From Roseburia rectibacter (GTDB lineage: Bacteria; Bacillota; Clostridia; Lachnospirales; Lachnospiraceae), in the NCBI RefSeq assembly GCF_014287515.2, contig NZ_CP092473.1:3065001-3129000 (forward strand): a DNA stretch of 64,000 nt, written 5' to 3'. Of this stretch, positions 28,299-37,864 are shown piece by piece. The translations under genes and the position numbers were made by a program. Each line of letters opens with the position of its first letter. The first letter of the stretch is position 1. The notes beneath the pieces are model-generated. The model saw nothing but the letters and a program-made list of their open reading frames with translations, was not told the DNA's origin and made no database searches.

Positions 28299-28905
28299 TT
28301 AATAATTTACTTTTACAGAAGCTTTTTGTGCTTTTTGTGCTTCCTGTAATTCTCTTATTTTCCTCAATGCTTCCTGTGGTGTCAAGTCGTTATAAATCTT
28401 AGAATTCTTGCTAAATGGAACCTTTTAGATACCCCTTAACATCAATACTCTCATAAGCTTTGTCTCCTAGCTCCCAAAAATCTTCCAGTGTTCCCATAAA
28501 TTTGCTTCCGTGGAAAGGTACTCCTTGCTCAATAAGAAGACGATGAAGTTTTTGATGAAGCGCCCCCGATCCAGCTGTCTCATATGGATACCATGAATAT
28601 GCCGTCAGTTTAGCCCACTCCTCAATTCCTAATTTTTTCGCAACAGACCTTGGGAAAAGGTGATGCCCTAATCCAGTCTCTAAAAGATCTTTCCAGTCCA
28701 ATCCAAACGGATCAAGTTCCCACATTGTATTAAAAACATACCCATACAATGTTGGATTTCCACCTGCCAGCCCTATCGGATCCTGTTGCGTATACTGACC
28801 AAGACTTGGATCATAGTAGCGGAAACGATTATAATACAGACCGATTTTCTTTCTTATCCTCATACTGCCCCTGGAAACGAGATGGAATAAAATTCTTTTT
28901 CACCT
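28299..28905 (-). pseudogene. Rhs-tip toxin fragment, frameshifted
   Basis: Remnant of an Rhs C-terminus. The core end is recognisable (FIPSRFQGQYED, then in another frame YYNRFRYYDPSLGQYTQQDP and GLAGGNPTLYGYV, then ELDPFGL). It is followed by a toxin domain with HHLFPRSVAKKLG and LHQKLHRLL, an HNH-like look. Frame breaks lie near 28865 and near 28425, where the last 40 residues continue in another frame to the stop at 28299. The upstream body of the Rhs protein is absent. Confidence 0.65.
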
Positions 28906-28982
28906 GTTTTTGCACCCCCCATAGAATATCTAGAACCAAAATACAATTACATAAATAATTTTTACTTTAGTCCAATAAGAAC

Positions 28983-29612
28983 CTAACCTTTTACATGTCT
29001 CTCATGGAAAGTAATCCAACTATCCTTGCTTTTTAATGAATTAAATAAAGCTGTTTTCTGTAATGCTACATATATTGCCACTGCTCTCGCTTGACAATTA
29101 ATTGACTTTTGTGGATTAAATTCTATGTCTGTAAACCACTGATATTCAGATATATTCAAGTCATAGCCAAAATTTTTTATTAAAGCAGAAATATATATAT
29201 AATCATAAAATGCTGTTTTGGGCTCTAACGTCCATATTTCATCATTTCTCACAAATCCCACCAACTTTCCAGAATTACAGTGTCGTTCATCTCTCTTTGC
29301 CTGTTTCGGAGACACGTTTAACAAATCTAAATATGGTCCCCCATTCTCATATTGCTTTGCTGCTTGAAAAACATTTTCCAAAAAAATACCATCTAATTCC
29401 AAAGAAAATGCTCCTATCTCTTTTCCAACCCGTACCTCACTCTTGCTTGACACTTCCAATGCCTTTTCATGTTTCATTTCATAGATAGACTGATGTAACG
29501 CTCTAATATTTTTTTGTTTTTGTGTTATCGAAAATCCTCCACTCCACATAAAATCAAAATTTTCACATATAACAACATCATCTTGAACACTCCATGCAGG
29601 GCGTTTTGCCAT
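28983..29612 (-). CDS. NADAR-family antitoxin-like protein
   Basis: A 209-residue protein resembling the DarT1-associated NADAR antitoxins (formerly DUF6977): AKRPAWSVQDDVVICENFDF, QKQKNIRALH, ENGGPYLDLL, LEPKTAFYDYIYI and FTDIEFNPQKSINCQARAVA. NADAR proteins remove ADP-ribose from guanosine and counter DarT1. No DarT1 gene is adjacent, so it is an orphan or works on another ADP-ribosylating toxin. The family call is from remembered motifs and should be checked. Confidence 0.6.
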   Translation of the reverse strand: MAKRPAWSVQDDVVICENFDFMWSGGFSITQKQKNIRALHQSIYEMKHEKALEVSSKSEVRVGKEIGAFSLELDGIFLENVFQAAKQYENGGPYLDLLNVSPKQAKRDERHCNSGKLVGFVRNDEIWTLEPKTAFYDYIYISALIKNFGYDLNISEYQWFTDIEFNPQKSINCQARAVAIYVALQKTALFNSLKSKDSWITFHERHVKG

Positions 29613-29869
29613 ATTGATAACCTCCTTTTTTCATAAATAATCTCTCGGTATCTCCAAGCCACTAAACATAAGGCTTTCAGATTCCATTTTTATTAAAATC
29701 CCCCACTTTTTATCAAAAAACACTTGATAAACAGCCTCAAAAATGCGGCGCATTGCGCCTGTTTAATCAGAAAGCATATTTGTTCTAGCACAGCCGGTAA
29801 ATTTTTGATTGAAGGCGATTTTTATTGTCAGATAATTACATCTGTCATTTTAACTATCAAAACTTTCTT

Positions 29870-30509
29870 TTTGAAAATCTCTGTAAATATTATCCTGATC
29901 CAGATGCCATTTCCAGCGACACCTAAGACCTCATTGACCGTTTTAGGAACTTGGATTTTTCATACACAGATGAACTGATACTGAATAAATATTCCAAGTA
30001 TGGTCCTGCCCTAAGAACTCCTTCCTGTATGCAGCATTCTTATCTTCTTTCCATTGATTTTAAAATTACATCTTTGACTGACTGGATTGTACAGCTTAAA
30101 ATCTATCCGTTATCCCTGTCTGCAAAACTGGAAGAAAAATGAATCATGATGGTGTTGAAATTTCGAAAACAAGAATCAAGTTATGATGACCGTTGGCAAG
30201 CTACAAATATGGTTGTTCCTGTGAATCCCCATGTTCTGATTCAAAGTACGAAAGAACCGTCCATCTGGCTATGAAAGCCAATCCACGTCTTATAAATATA
30301 CCGCCGCGTGGCAACGTAAAAGAAAAAAATACAATGCAAGAACTTCTGCTGAACGCTCGAATAAGCGTGAGAAAATAGACTTCAAATTAGAAAACGGCAG
30401 ACACCGCTCTACTAAGATGTGGTACTGCCGCCTCTATCACATCCTGATGTTACAGCATCTGGATGCATGGAATCTGCCATTTGAATTTCCCTCAGAAAGT
30501 TGGTTTTGA
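29870..30509 (+). pseudogene. degenerate DDE transposase
   Basis: Pieces of one transposase in several frames: CKYYPDPDAISSDT, DLIDRFRNLDFSYTDEL, YSKYGPALRTPSCMQHSY, SLTDWIVQLKIYPL; then after a large internal deletion HDGVEISKTRIK, YGCSCESPCSDSKYERTVH, and finally TSAERSNKREKIDFKLE with STKMWYCRLYHILMLQHLDA. These are ends of a transposase common in gut Clostridia (family not named here). At least three frame breaks and the missing catalytic core make it inactive. Confidence 0.65.
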
Positions 30510-30748
30510 ATGTAGCATAATCCTATAGATATCATACCTTATTTTTCGGTATAACAACAGTACTATGTCTATTTCTTGTACTCTTATTTTCAATTTCGGA
30601 TAATATTTACTTGTCAAACTTCAATGCCAGAGTTTCGCTGGCATAATCAATCAGAATTCGGAGACATCATATAATGTATTTTTTATCAGTTTTACTTTTT
30701 TAAAATAGTTTCTACATTCACTCAAGTCCAACTATAAGATTAGCTATT

Positions 30749-31054
30749 TTATTCATCAAAAAGCTCTAATGCTTGTTCCTGTAATTTCATTCCAATATCC
30801 TCAAGCTCTCTCAGCTCTTTTTCACTAAAACCACTATTAAAGCAAAACGCACCAAAAATATCGACCATTGCCATCGCTAATTTTTTAGGTACTAATGACT
30901 TTCCTTTGTAATACTCTATTGCAAAGGAAAGTGCTTCTTGCACTTGTCCTAGCATTTCCCTGTCCAATTCTCGAAATGCTCTTAATTTCACTGGAACAGA
31001 TTCCTCACTTACCAATCCAGTATATATAGTCTCTATAGCCTGCTCTATATCCAT
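30749..31054 (-). CDS. putative immunity protein
   Basis: A 101-residue all-helical acidic protein (MDIEQAIETIYTGLVSEESV, ending QALELFDE). It follows the Rhs tip with the ADP-ribosyltransferase-like toxin by about 230 nt on the same strand. Small acidic helical proteins in this place are typical immunity genes, but I recognise no family. Confidence 0.45.
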   Translation of the reverse strand: MDIEQAIETIYTGLVSEESVPVKLRAFRELDREMLGQVQEALSFAIEYYKGKSLVPKKLAMAMVDIFGAFCFNSGFSEKELRELEDIGMKLQEQALELFDE

Positions 31055-31283
31055 AAAAATACTCCTTTAGAAATCTCTATAATCACACTCTTCAATAACT
31101 TCAACCATTTTATATACTTATAAAATATAGTAACTCACTCTTCTATTTCTTATAAATTCATAAAACAATTACCTCTTTTTATAAGAATTTAACCATAATC
31201 AAATTTCCACATACTCTTCTTTTTTACTTTGTAAACTTCTCTAATATTTCATACTAAAAATACATTCAATAATATATTTTCAG

Positions 31284-32703
31284 TTAACCTGGACACGTTA
31301 TTGTCAACTTATTTGCAGGTACTCTTCCTTCAACTAATACCTCTTTAGACGAAACAGCATTTGAATATGGTCTTCCTCTCTTCAATCCCGCTGCACGTGC
31401 CTTTTCTGGAGTAGAAACATCTATAATGTTTTTATTCCCTAAAACATCTGGAATAACATCATCCGTATCAAACATAACTATCCTTTGCCCTGGTTCATTC
31501 CATTTTTCAATTACCTTAGGATCTGTTGTCGTTGATATAAATTGTGCGCCATTATGTCTGCTTCCATTCATAAGATGTCCCGCAATACTCATATTTCTTC
31601 CTGGTAATTTAGCTGATAAACCATCAGATACAACTTCGTCAGGACGTAAATTTCTCCAAACTTTAAAAAGTCCCAATAAATCCAGTTCAATATTTGTATC
31701 ACAAACATATCCATACAGAGTTGGATTACCACCTGCCAATCCAATCGGATCCTGCTGCGTATAACATCCTTCCTCTGGCGAATAATACCGGAAACGATTA
31801 TAATACAATCCCGTCTCTTCATCCTCATACTGCCCCTGGAAACGAAATGGAATAAAATTCTTTTCACCTAATGCTTCCTCCGTTTTTACACGCCCATAGA
31901 TATTCAGATTTCTTTCCCAAACTTTCTTTCCCTCTTCATCATAGGCTTCCACTGGAGTTCCCAGATAGTCACTTATAATACTGTAATTCCCATCCTTGGT
32001 GATTTTTCCTCTGGGAATAAAGTCATCCTGAAATACACATGTAATCAGATTATCCGGTATATTTTCTCCCTGCCCTGCTTCTTTTTTTGCTTTTTCCTCC
32101 TCTCGTTTTTCCAGCTTCAAAATATAATCCGCTTTGAAATCTACTTTATTTTCAGTTTTCCTTCTGCCCACTGTGCATTTCTCTTCCCATTCATGAAACA
32201 AGTTGTTTCCATTCCACAGGAATCTTATTACTTTTTGCTGCCTTCCCTCTGATACTCCTTTACTATGTATACTGGTTACTGACTTTTCAATCCTCCTGCC
32301 AAAAGTATCATATTGGAAGCTGACACAGCTTTTGTCCGGTCTGGTTACTTCCCGGAGCATGCCGTTTCCAAAATAAAGGTACGTCCATGTACCTCCATCC
32401 GGTTCTATTTTCTTCGCCAGATTTCCCTCTTCATCATAGAAAAATTGCCTGCCCTTGGTTATAAGCTTCCCATATCCTCCCTGATATTTGTTCCGCTTTT
32501 CCTTCAAGTTAATACAGGATTTCTCTAAGCGGCTGCCCGCTCCGTAAATACGATCACTGCAATCTTTTGTTTCATACAGATTTCCTACAATATCTGTACT
32601 TCTAAAAATTGTCTCAAAACCAGATTCTTTTGCACTTACTAAGTTACTAAACTGATCATAAGAATACACTGTTGTTCCTTTTGTCAGTCCATTCGTAACC
32701 TCC
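31284..32703 (-). pseudogene. orphan Rhs C-terminus with ADP-ribosyltransferase-like toxin tip
   Basis: About 470 codons without a true start (it opens abruptly at 32703). Rhs core repeats (YDEEGNLAKKIEPDGGTWTYL, FQYDTFGRR, IPFRFQGQYEDEETGLYYNRFRYYS, QQDPIGLAGGNPTLYGYV) lead to ELDLLGL and then a 125-residue tip. The tip, with VWRNLRPDE, NGSRHNGAQFISTTTDPKV and a late EVLVEG, has the R-S-E layout of arginine/other ADP-ribosyltransferase-like toxins. Orphan tips are reservoirs that can recombine onto a full Rhs protein. No ribosome binding site is present at the cut end. The tip reading frame itself is intact. Confidence 0.65.
31703..32477 (-). repeat. 775-bp Rhs core repeat, copy 1
   Basis: This segment of the Rhs fragment is nearly identical to 34837-35610. 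Both run from the Rhs core to the junction with the toxin tip, and sequence outside is unrelated. Copy 2 is one base shorter in a T-run. Confidence 0.9.
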
Positions 32704-32704
32704 T

Positions 32705-33030
32705 TATTTAGTCAAGCGTTTTTCCCTTTAAAAACAAGGTTTTATTATTGTTTACTCCCTGATAAATGAGTCAAAGTAATGAACATTTCTCAGTAACTCA
32801 TATAAAAATAGTGATATCAGGATTTATGAAGTAAAACATCGCTGTTTCTCGTTTTGCATGACCTTGTGTACACCTTTCCCTCTGCGGCAACATACCTCCC
32901 GTGTCTACAAGGATTACCTCACTTTTCCGGAGAATCCCTCGCTTACTTCATTCCACCTGTTCATAACCAAGAGGGCAACTTAACTCCTTTACAGAATTCT
33001 ACCTCTTTAACTGGTAATTTATTTTCTTAC
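32705..33030. other. gene-free stretch between toxin modules
   Basis: About 325 nt with no convincing gene on either strand. The plus-strand frame at 32854-33054 has no ribosome binding site or familiar motif. It probably represents leftover DNA from recombination that truncated the Rhs gene at 32703. Confidence 0.4.
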
Positions 33031-33579
33031 CTATACTTCTTTAAAATCAATTAACAAACCATTTCTCTTGCATATATCTACGAACAATTCACTTACAACA
33101 AAATTTGTAATACTTTCTTTATCTTTCGCAATAAAAAATTCCTCTTCAATATCTCTTCTAAACTTTATAAAATTTAACACTCTCTCACCATCACTTAATG
33201 TACGATATGTTGATGCTTCTTTATCTATTATAGGTATACGTAGTATGATTTTAGCGGCATACCATTCTAAACTAACGTCTTGACAAACTAATCTACAAGA
33301 AAAAAACTTCATTTCTTCTCTCAATAAATTTCCAATTTTTTCAACAAATCGCTTAGAAAACAACAATGCAGATGGGCAAAAAATATAATCTGTTTTCTCA
33401 ATATTTTCCAGTGTATAACCAGTGCCCGCAACAAACTCCAATCTTCTTCTTTTTATTTTTTCTTCATTTCCTATGTCCAATCTAAAAAATGAAAAAATTT
33501 CATCATCATTTTTTTTAAATCCTGCCATACAATCAGGATGATTTAGAGTTGTATTTATTTTATATAATTTTAATGACAT
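33031..33579 (-). CDS. putative immunity protein (Imm11/Imm43-like)
   Basis: A 182-residue soluble protein with features reminiscent of the Imm11/Imm43 immunity group: a C-terminal ITNFVVSELFVDICKRNGL and an acidic N-terminal half. AAAGGAG precedes the ATG, and the start overlaps the end of the toxin-tip remnant just upstream, which is the standard toxin-immunity arrangement. The family assignment is tentative. Confidence 0.5.
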   Translation of the reverse strand: MSLKLYKINTTLNHPDCMAGFKKNDDEIFSFFRLDIGNEEKIKRRRLEFVAGTGYTLENIEKTDYIFCPSALLFSKRFVEKIGNLLREEMKFFSCRLVCQDVSLEWYAAKIILRIPIIDKEASTYRTLSDGERVLNFIKFRRDIEEEFFIAKDKESITNFVVSELFVDICKRNGLLIDFKEV

Positions 33580-33786
33580 TTTATCACTCCTTTTTTTAAA
33601 TTTTTTTTAACTTCGCTTTGTAACATTCTAATTTCTTTTTGAATTTTCCTCTTTCCCCAATTGTTTTCTTTAGCAAGCATGCTAATTGTATCCAATTCTT
33701 GACTAATATATTGATTGTACTCACTATGAACATTGTTCCATCCCACATGGATTCCATTTCTTTATAAATCGCACCCCACTACCATT
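33570..33786 (-). pseudogene. orphan nuclease-tip remnant
   Basis: About 60 codons reading WNNVHSEYNQYISQELDTI, MLAKENNWGKRKIQKEIRML and ending KKGVIKCH. The HSEYNQYI segment and helical tail resemble the C-terminal end of AHH/HNH-type toxin domains. No Rhs core remains. The stop overlaps the start of the next gene, so the pair was once toxin plus immunity. Confidence 0.45.
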
Positions 33787-34395
33787 TCAGGTGCATTGTA
33801 CAAAAAATACTCCAACATCATTTGCTTTTTCCTCTTTACTTAAAAATAGATAACCTATTGCATCATCTAAATAGAAGATATCTTGAAATTCTTCTGGAAA
33901 ATCTCCTCCATATATCTGCATGCAAAATTGATAGGAGGCAAGTTCTAACTTTTCTTCTTGTAAAAATACAGGATTTGCACCAAAAAGAGAGCCATAATAA
34001 CCATCAAATTCATTCATTTCTTTATCAATTACTATTTCTCTTGCTGAAATCAAAAAATCCGCATCATTTCTTGGAGAAGCAACAGAATGTAAAATTACTT
34101 TTGTATATCCGTTTTTTATATTCTGAAGTTCTTCTATATCACCGTTATAAACGATCGAGTCCAAAAAATAATCTTCTCTATTATAAGTAGTAAATACAGA
34201 AATAACCTGATCCTTCGGATAATTAAATTGAAGAGTTGAATTTAAAAAATTTGTAGGTATATTAAAAATAAAAACCATTTTTTCTCCATTAGGATTAGTA
34301 GGCCACTCTACATCAGGAGGTAAAAAACTTTTTCCTCCAATACGCAAAATATTCAATTCGTTATCTACCTTTTCAAATCTTACTAAGTTTGACAT
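33787..34395 (-). CDS. DUF1963/YwqG-like immunity protein
   Basis: A 202-residue protein with the DUF1963 signature near its N-terminus (IGGKSFLPPDVEWPTNPNG, MVFIFNIP) and a C-terminal ELASYQFCMQIYGGDFPEE with DAIGYLFLS. Members are frequent immunity proteins of polymorphic toxins. It directly follows the Rhs tip at 34415 (20 nt gap), so it is the likely partner of that nuclease-like tip. Confidence 0.65.
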   Translation of the reverse strand: MSNLVRFEKVDNELNILRIGGKSFLPPDVEWPTNPNGEKMVFIFNIPTNFLNSTLQFNYPKDQVISVFTTYNREDYFLDSIVYNGDIEELQNIKNGYTKVILHSVASPRNDADFLISAREIVIDKEMNEFDGYYGSLFGANPVFLQEEKLELASYQFCMQIYGGDFPEEFQDIFYLDDAIGYLFLSKEEKANDVGVFFVQCT

Positions 34396-34414
34396 TGCAT
34401 TTATTCTCCTTTCA

Positions 34415-35610
34415 TTATCCTAGACATTTTAATTTAGTCTGTCTTTTATAGAATTTTTCAGCTTCTTTCCGAAGTTTTCTTGCTTGACTAGCTGGATATC
34501 CTGCTTTTCTCAATCCCCCCTGCGTAATATCAAGTTCCCTTTTTAAGTTTGGATGGAATTGGTTGCGTCCCAATCCTTGTGATTTTCTAATTTGAGTTTC
34601 CCACCAATGAGCTCCTCCAACTCTAGTATGATGTACATTATCAAGAGCAATTGCAGGATTACCTGATAATCGTACTCTTTGACTAGTAAGTTTCTTCTGA
34701 ACTAAATATTTATGACGTATTAATTCATGAGCCTGTAAACCATCCCCAACATGAACACTGCTATTTAATCCCCCGTAAGTACCAGTTTCAAACAAAATTG
34801 CCAAACCAAATGGATCAAGCTCACACAATGTATCATAAACATATCCATACAGAGTTGGATTACCACCTGCCAATCCAATCGGATCCTGCTGCGTATAACA
34901 TCCTTCCTCTGGCGAATAATACCGGAAACGATTATAATACAATCCCGTCTCTTCATCCTCATACTGTCCCTGAAAACGGAATGGAATTAAATTCTTTTCA
35001 CCTAATGCTTCCTCCGTTTTTACACGCCCATAGATATCCAGATTTCTTTCCCAAACCTTCTTTCCCTCTTCATCATAGGCTTCCACTGGAGTTCCCAGAT
35101 AGTCACTTATAATACTGTAATTCCCATCCTTAGTGATTTTTCCTCTGGGAATAAAGTCATCCTGAAATACCCGTGTAATCAGATTATCCGGTATATTTTC
35201 TCCCTGCCCTGCTTCTTTTTTGCTTTTTCCTCCTCTCGTTTTTCCAGCTTCAAAATATAATCCGCTTTGAAATCTACTTTATTTTCAGTTTTCCTTCTGC
35301 CCACTGTGCATTTCTCTTCCCATTCATGAAACAAGTTATTTCCATTCCACAGGAATCTTATTACTTTTTGCTGCCTTCCCTCTGATACTCCTTTACTATG
35401 TATACTGGTTACTGACTTTTCAATCCTCCTGCCAAAAGTATCATATTGGAAGCTGACACAGCTTTTGTCCGGTCTGGTTACTTCCCGGAGCATGCCGTTT
35501 CCAAAATAATGGTACGTCCATGTACCTCCATCCGGTTCTATTTTCTTCGCCAGATTTCCCTCTTCATCATAGAAAAATTGCCTGCCCTTGGTTATAAGCT
35601 TCCCATATCC
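34415..35610 (-). pseudogene. orphan Rhs C-terminus with nuclease-like tip, frameshifted
   Basis: Second Rhs fragment, opening abruptly at 35610. The core matches the first copy, but a T-run opposite 35215-35220 has six instead of seven T, shifting the frame. The last 223 codons are intact and carry DPFGLAILFETG and a 125-residue tip with GLQAHELIRHKYLV, DNVHHTRVGGAHWWE and LGRNQFHPNLKREL. The tip is probably an HNH/GHH-type nuclease; the exact family is not recognised. The downstream immunity candidate is DUF1963-like. Confidence 0.65.
34837..35610 (-). repeat. 774-bp Rhs core repeat, copy 2
   Basis: Direct copy of 31703-32477, lacking one T in a homopolymer. Sharp edges at both ends show that recombination acted at the core/tip boundary and at the truncated 5' end. 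Confidence 0.9.
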
Positions 35611-35934
35611 TTCCTATAGTTCATTACTGTATTTCTGAAAGATGACAACACAAAGATACCATTAGATATGCTATTGCAATACCGAACACTGCTTTCACAA
35701 CTATAAAATACCCCACCAACAGGTGGTTGAAAACATCGCTATACTGTCAAAATCTACCGTTTTAGCATATCGTTTAAAATTAAATATCTTGCTTTACACG
35801 TCAATATAGGGACATCATACAGCAAAAAATATTATTCGAGTGAACCAAACAGTTCATCATAGGTATAAGTCACTTCTTCCTCTTCTTCCTGGGCTTGCAA
35901 ATATGCCTCCCTATACGCCTCTGTTAATTCTGGT
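35611..35934. other. gene-poor stretch with a coding scrap
   Basis: About 320 nt. On the minus strand a 3' scrap ends at a stop at 35832-35834 and reads APELTEAYREAYLQAQ, EEEEEVTYTYDELFGS, LE: an acidic C-terminus of an unknown protein cut at the edge of the 366-bp repeat. The rest shows no gene. Confidence 0.4.
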
Positions 35935-36300
35935 GCATTTATATTCTAATATATTGCAAATCATTGTCACTCTTTTGTAGACAGCTTTAATAATTTTCCC
36001 CCCCATTATAAACTATAAGCTCTATTAAGTTATAATTATTAGTTACATTTACACTAGACTTTCCATCTTTTAATAAAATATCATACCCCAAAAATTCTAC
36101 CGTACTTCCATCCCTTTCAACTGTTGGTCTCGATTCATCTTTTCTTCTTTCCCTGCCACATTTCACTGATTAACCACTTTTTCATACTCTTCGCAATATA
36201 ACCATTCAGCCTCTTTAACACTCCACTTCCGTTCCAGAATCACTTCGCCCGTCTCCCTGTTGACAGCATAACTCATGCTATACTGATTGCAAATGAACAT
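35935..36300 (-). repeat. 366-bp direct repeat, copy 1
   Basis: Nearly identical to 40906-41270 in the same orientation. It includes the 3' end of an immunity-type coding sequence (NQYSMSYAVNRETGEVI and EYEKVVNQ) and about 240 nt of non-coding DNA after it. Confidence 0.85.
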
Positions 36301-36444
36301 CCTCACTGCCTCATCCGAATTTCCAGACAATGTTTCTTTTCCAATAAAATCTTTACCGAAAACTCGACCGCCTAAAAGGTGGAGGATCGAACCTTGCGCT
36401 TGGAAATTCAACATATTTCCTCTTTCTACTTGTAATTTGCTCAT
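36163..36444 (-). pseudogene. chimeric immunity-gene remnant
   Basis: A 93-codon chimera. The first part (FGKDFIGKETLSGNSDEAVRM) matches the middle of the 482-residue protein at 47673-49121 (FGKNFTGTEALHGNTDEAMR). The rest (FICNQYSMSYAVNRETGEVI and EYEKVVNQ) matches the end of the protein at 41133-42014. It has no signal peptide and appears to be a recombination product between paralogous immunity genes. Confidence 0.7.
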
Positions 36445-36450
36445 ATATTA

Positions 36451-37842
36451 TTACATTCCCAAATTAACAACCTCTCCTTCTATCAATGCAAACTCTTTTT
36501 CAGGCAATAACGCATATGTAGCAATATGCGTCACCTTATCCTCATCAAGTTTTATAATATTCAACAAATAACTATAGTCTGATACATGATAAACCCTAAA
36601 AGTATAAATACTATCTTCAAATTCCTTCACCCATAACTGCATCAATCTTATTCCCGGTTCATACTCTTCCATACTCAAATTTTCCATCTTTACAAATACA
36701 TCCTCTTCCGGATTAAAATAATAAAACCTAATTTTTAAATATTCCGCCGTGCTCATATTAGATGGCTCATATTCCGACTTACTCATATATATCGGTAATC
36801 CGCAATTTGCAATATCAGCCATGTAAACAGCTTCTCCTGTCTCTAAAACCTTCTCTGCTTTTTCTTCATCACCATAATATTCATCAACTGTTCCTTTCCC
36901 ATAATCAAGGTATTGAGCTGTCATAAACTCTGCTCCTGTTTTCTCTAAATAGTCTTCTATACTCTCTCCTATTTCTGACGTCGCATTTGCATTGAAATAC
37001 AACTGTCTCCGTGTATATTCTTTCGGAAGATATCTTATCAATAAGTTTTGTGTCTCTGGCTGGGAATCTAATTTATGCAATCGTACTCCATCGTACTCTT
37101 TCAAATTATAATTACAGGAAAGATATGTATAATAATATGAGTTTTCATATTTTATAACTCTCCCCATTCCCTCGTTTTGTGTTTCAAACTTACTTACCAA
37201 AACAAATTCACCATCAATATAATCGTTCACAGAAACACAAACTCCCCCATTCGAACCACCTGTACCATATTCAAAGATATATTGTTCTTGCCCATTTGAC
37301 CCTGATATACGAAAAATATTAATAAGGTGCTGTGGCACTAAATAAATTTCCGGCAACATTCTATATACATCTTCCAAATTTGCAGGCTGTTCTTCTACAT
37401 CCAACAATTTTGGAAATAACAGATAAAGTTCTTCGATATTCATGGAATATTTTACCGCCCCAAATGTATTTGCCAACTTTTCATATGCCTTTTCCAGTTC
37501 CTCCCTATCACCATTACAAGAATCATGTAAAAGTATTTCTGTCATTGTAACCAATTCTTCTGGAAAATCATTGGTTGCGTCTGCACCTGAGATTGTAAAT
37601 GTTCCTTCACTGCTTGTATATCTGCTCAAATATTCATTCATCCCAAGTTCTAATAATTCGATCCCTCCAACTTCCAGAAACTCTCTATCTAACAAATCTG
37701 TGTCCAAAGTCTGATATTTTGAATCAGTAGTATCCTGTTCCGTTTTGTCAATTTCTGTACTTATTATGTTCTCTTTAAATATATTACAGCCATTACACAT
37801 CAACAATGCACTAATTAATATTAGAAAAAAAATCCTTTTCAT
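36451..37842 (-). CDS. putative lipoprotein immunity protein for the GH24 effector
   Basis: A 463-residue secreted protein with a short hydrophobic signal (MKRIFFLILISALLM) and a cysteine at about 19 that could be lipidated. The rest is acidic with no family I recognise. It starts 22 nt after the stop of the DUF4280-GH24 effector and has AGGAG 9 nt before its ATG. Gene order and an outside-the-membrane location suggest it protects the cell wall from that lysozyme-type effector; direct evidence is lacking. Confidence 0.5.
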   Translation of the reverse strand: MKRIFFLILISALLMCNGCNIFKENIISTEIDKTEQDTTDSKYQTLDTDLLDREFLEVGGIELLELGMNEYLSRYTSSEGTFTISGADATNDFPEELVTMTEILLHDSCNGDREELEKAYEKLANTFGAVKYSMNIEELYLLFPKLLDVEEQPANLEDVYRMLPEIYLVPQHLINIFRISGSNGQEQYIFEYGTGGSNGGVCVSVNDYIDGEFVLVSKFETQNEGMGRVIKYENSYYYTYLSCNYNLKEYDGVRLHKLDSQPETQNLLIRYLPKEYTRRQLYFNANATSEIGESIEDYLEKTGAEFMTAQYLDYGKGTVDEYYGDEEKAEKVLETGEAVYMADIANCGLPIYMSKSEYEPSNMSTAEYLKIRFYYFNPEEDVFVKMENLSMEEYEPGIRLMQLWVKEFEDSIYTFRVYHVSDYSYLLNIIKLDEDKVTHIATYALLPEKEFALIEGEVVNLGM

Positions 37843-37864
37843 CTTCTTTTACTCCTAAAATAAT

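Noticed and set aside
32854..33054. Plus-strand 66-codon frame as a gene
   Set aside because: No start signal or recognisable motif; it lies in leftover DNA between toxin modules.
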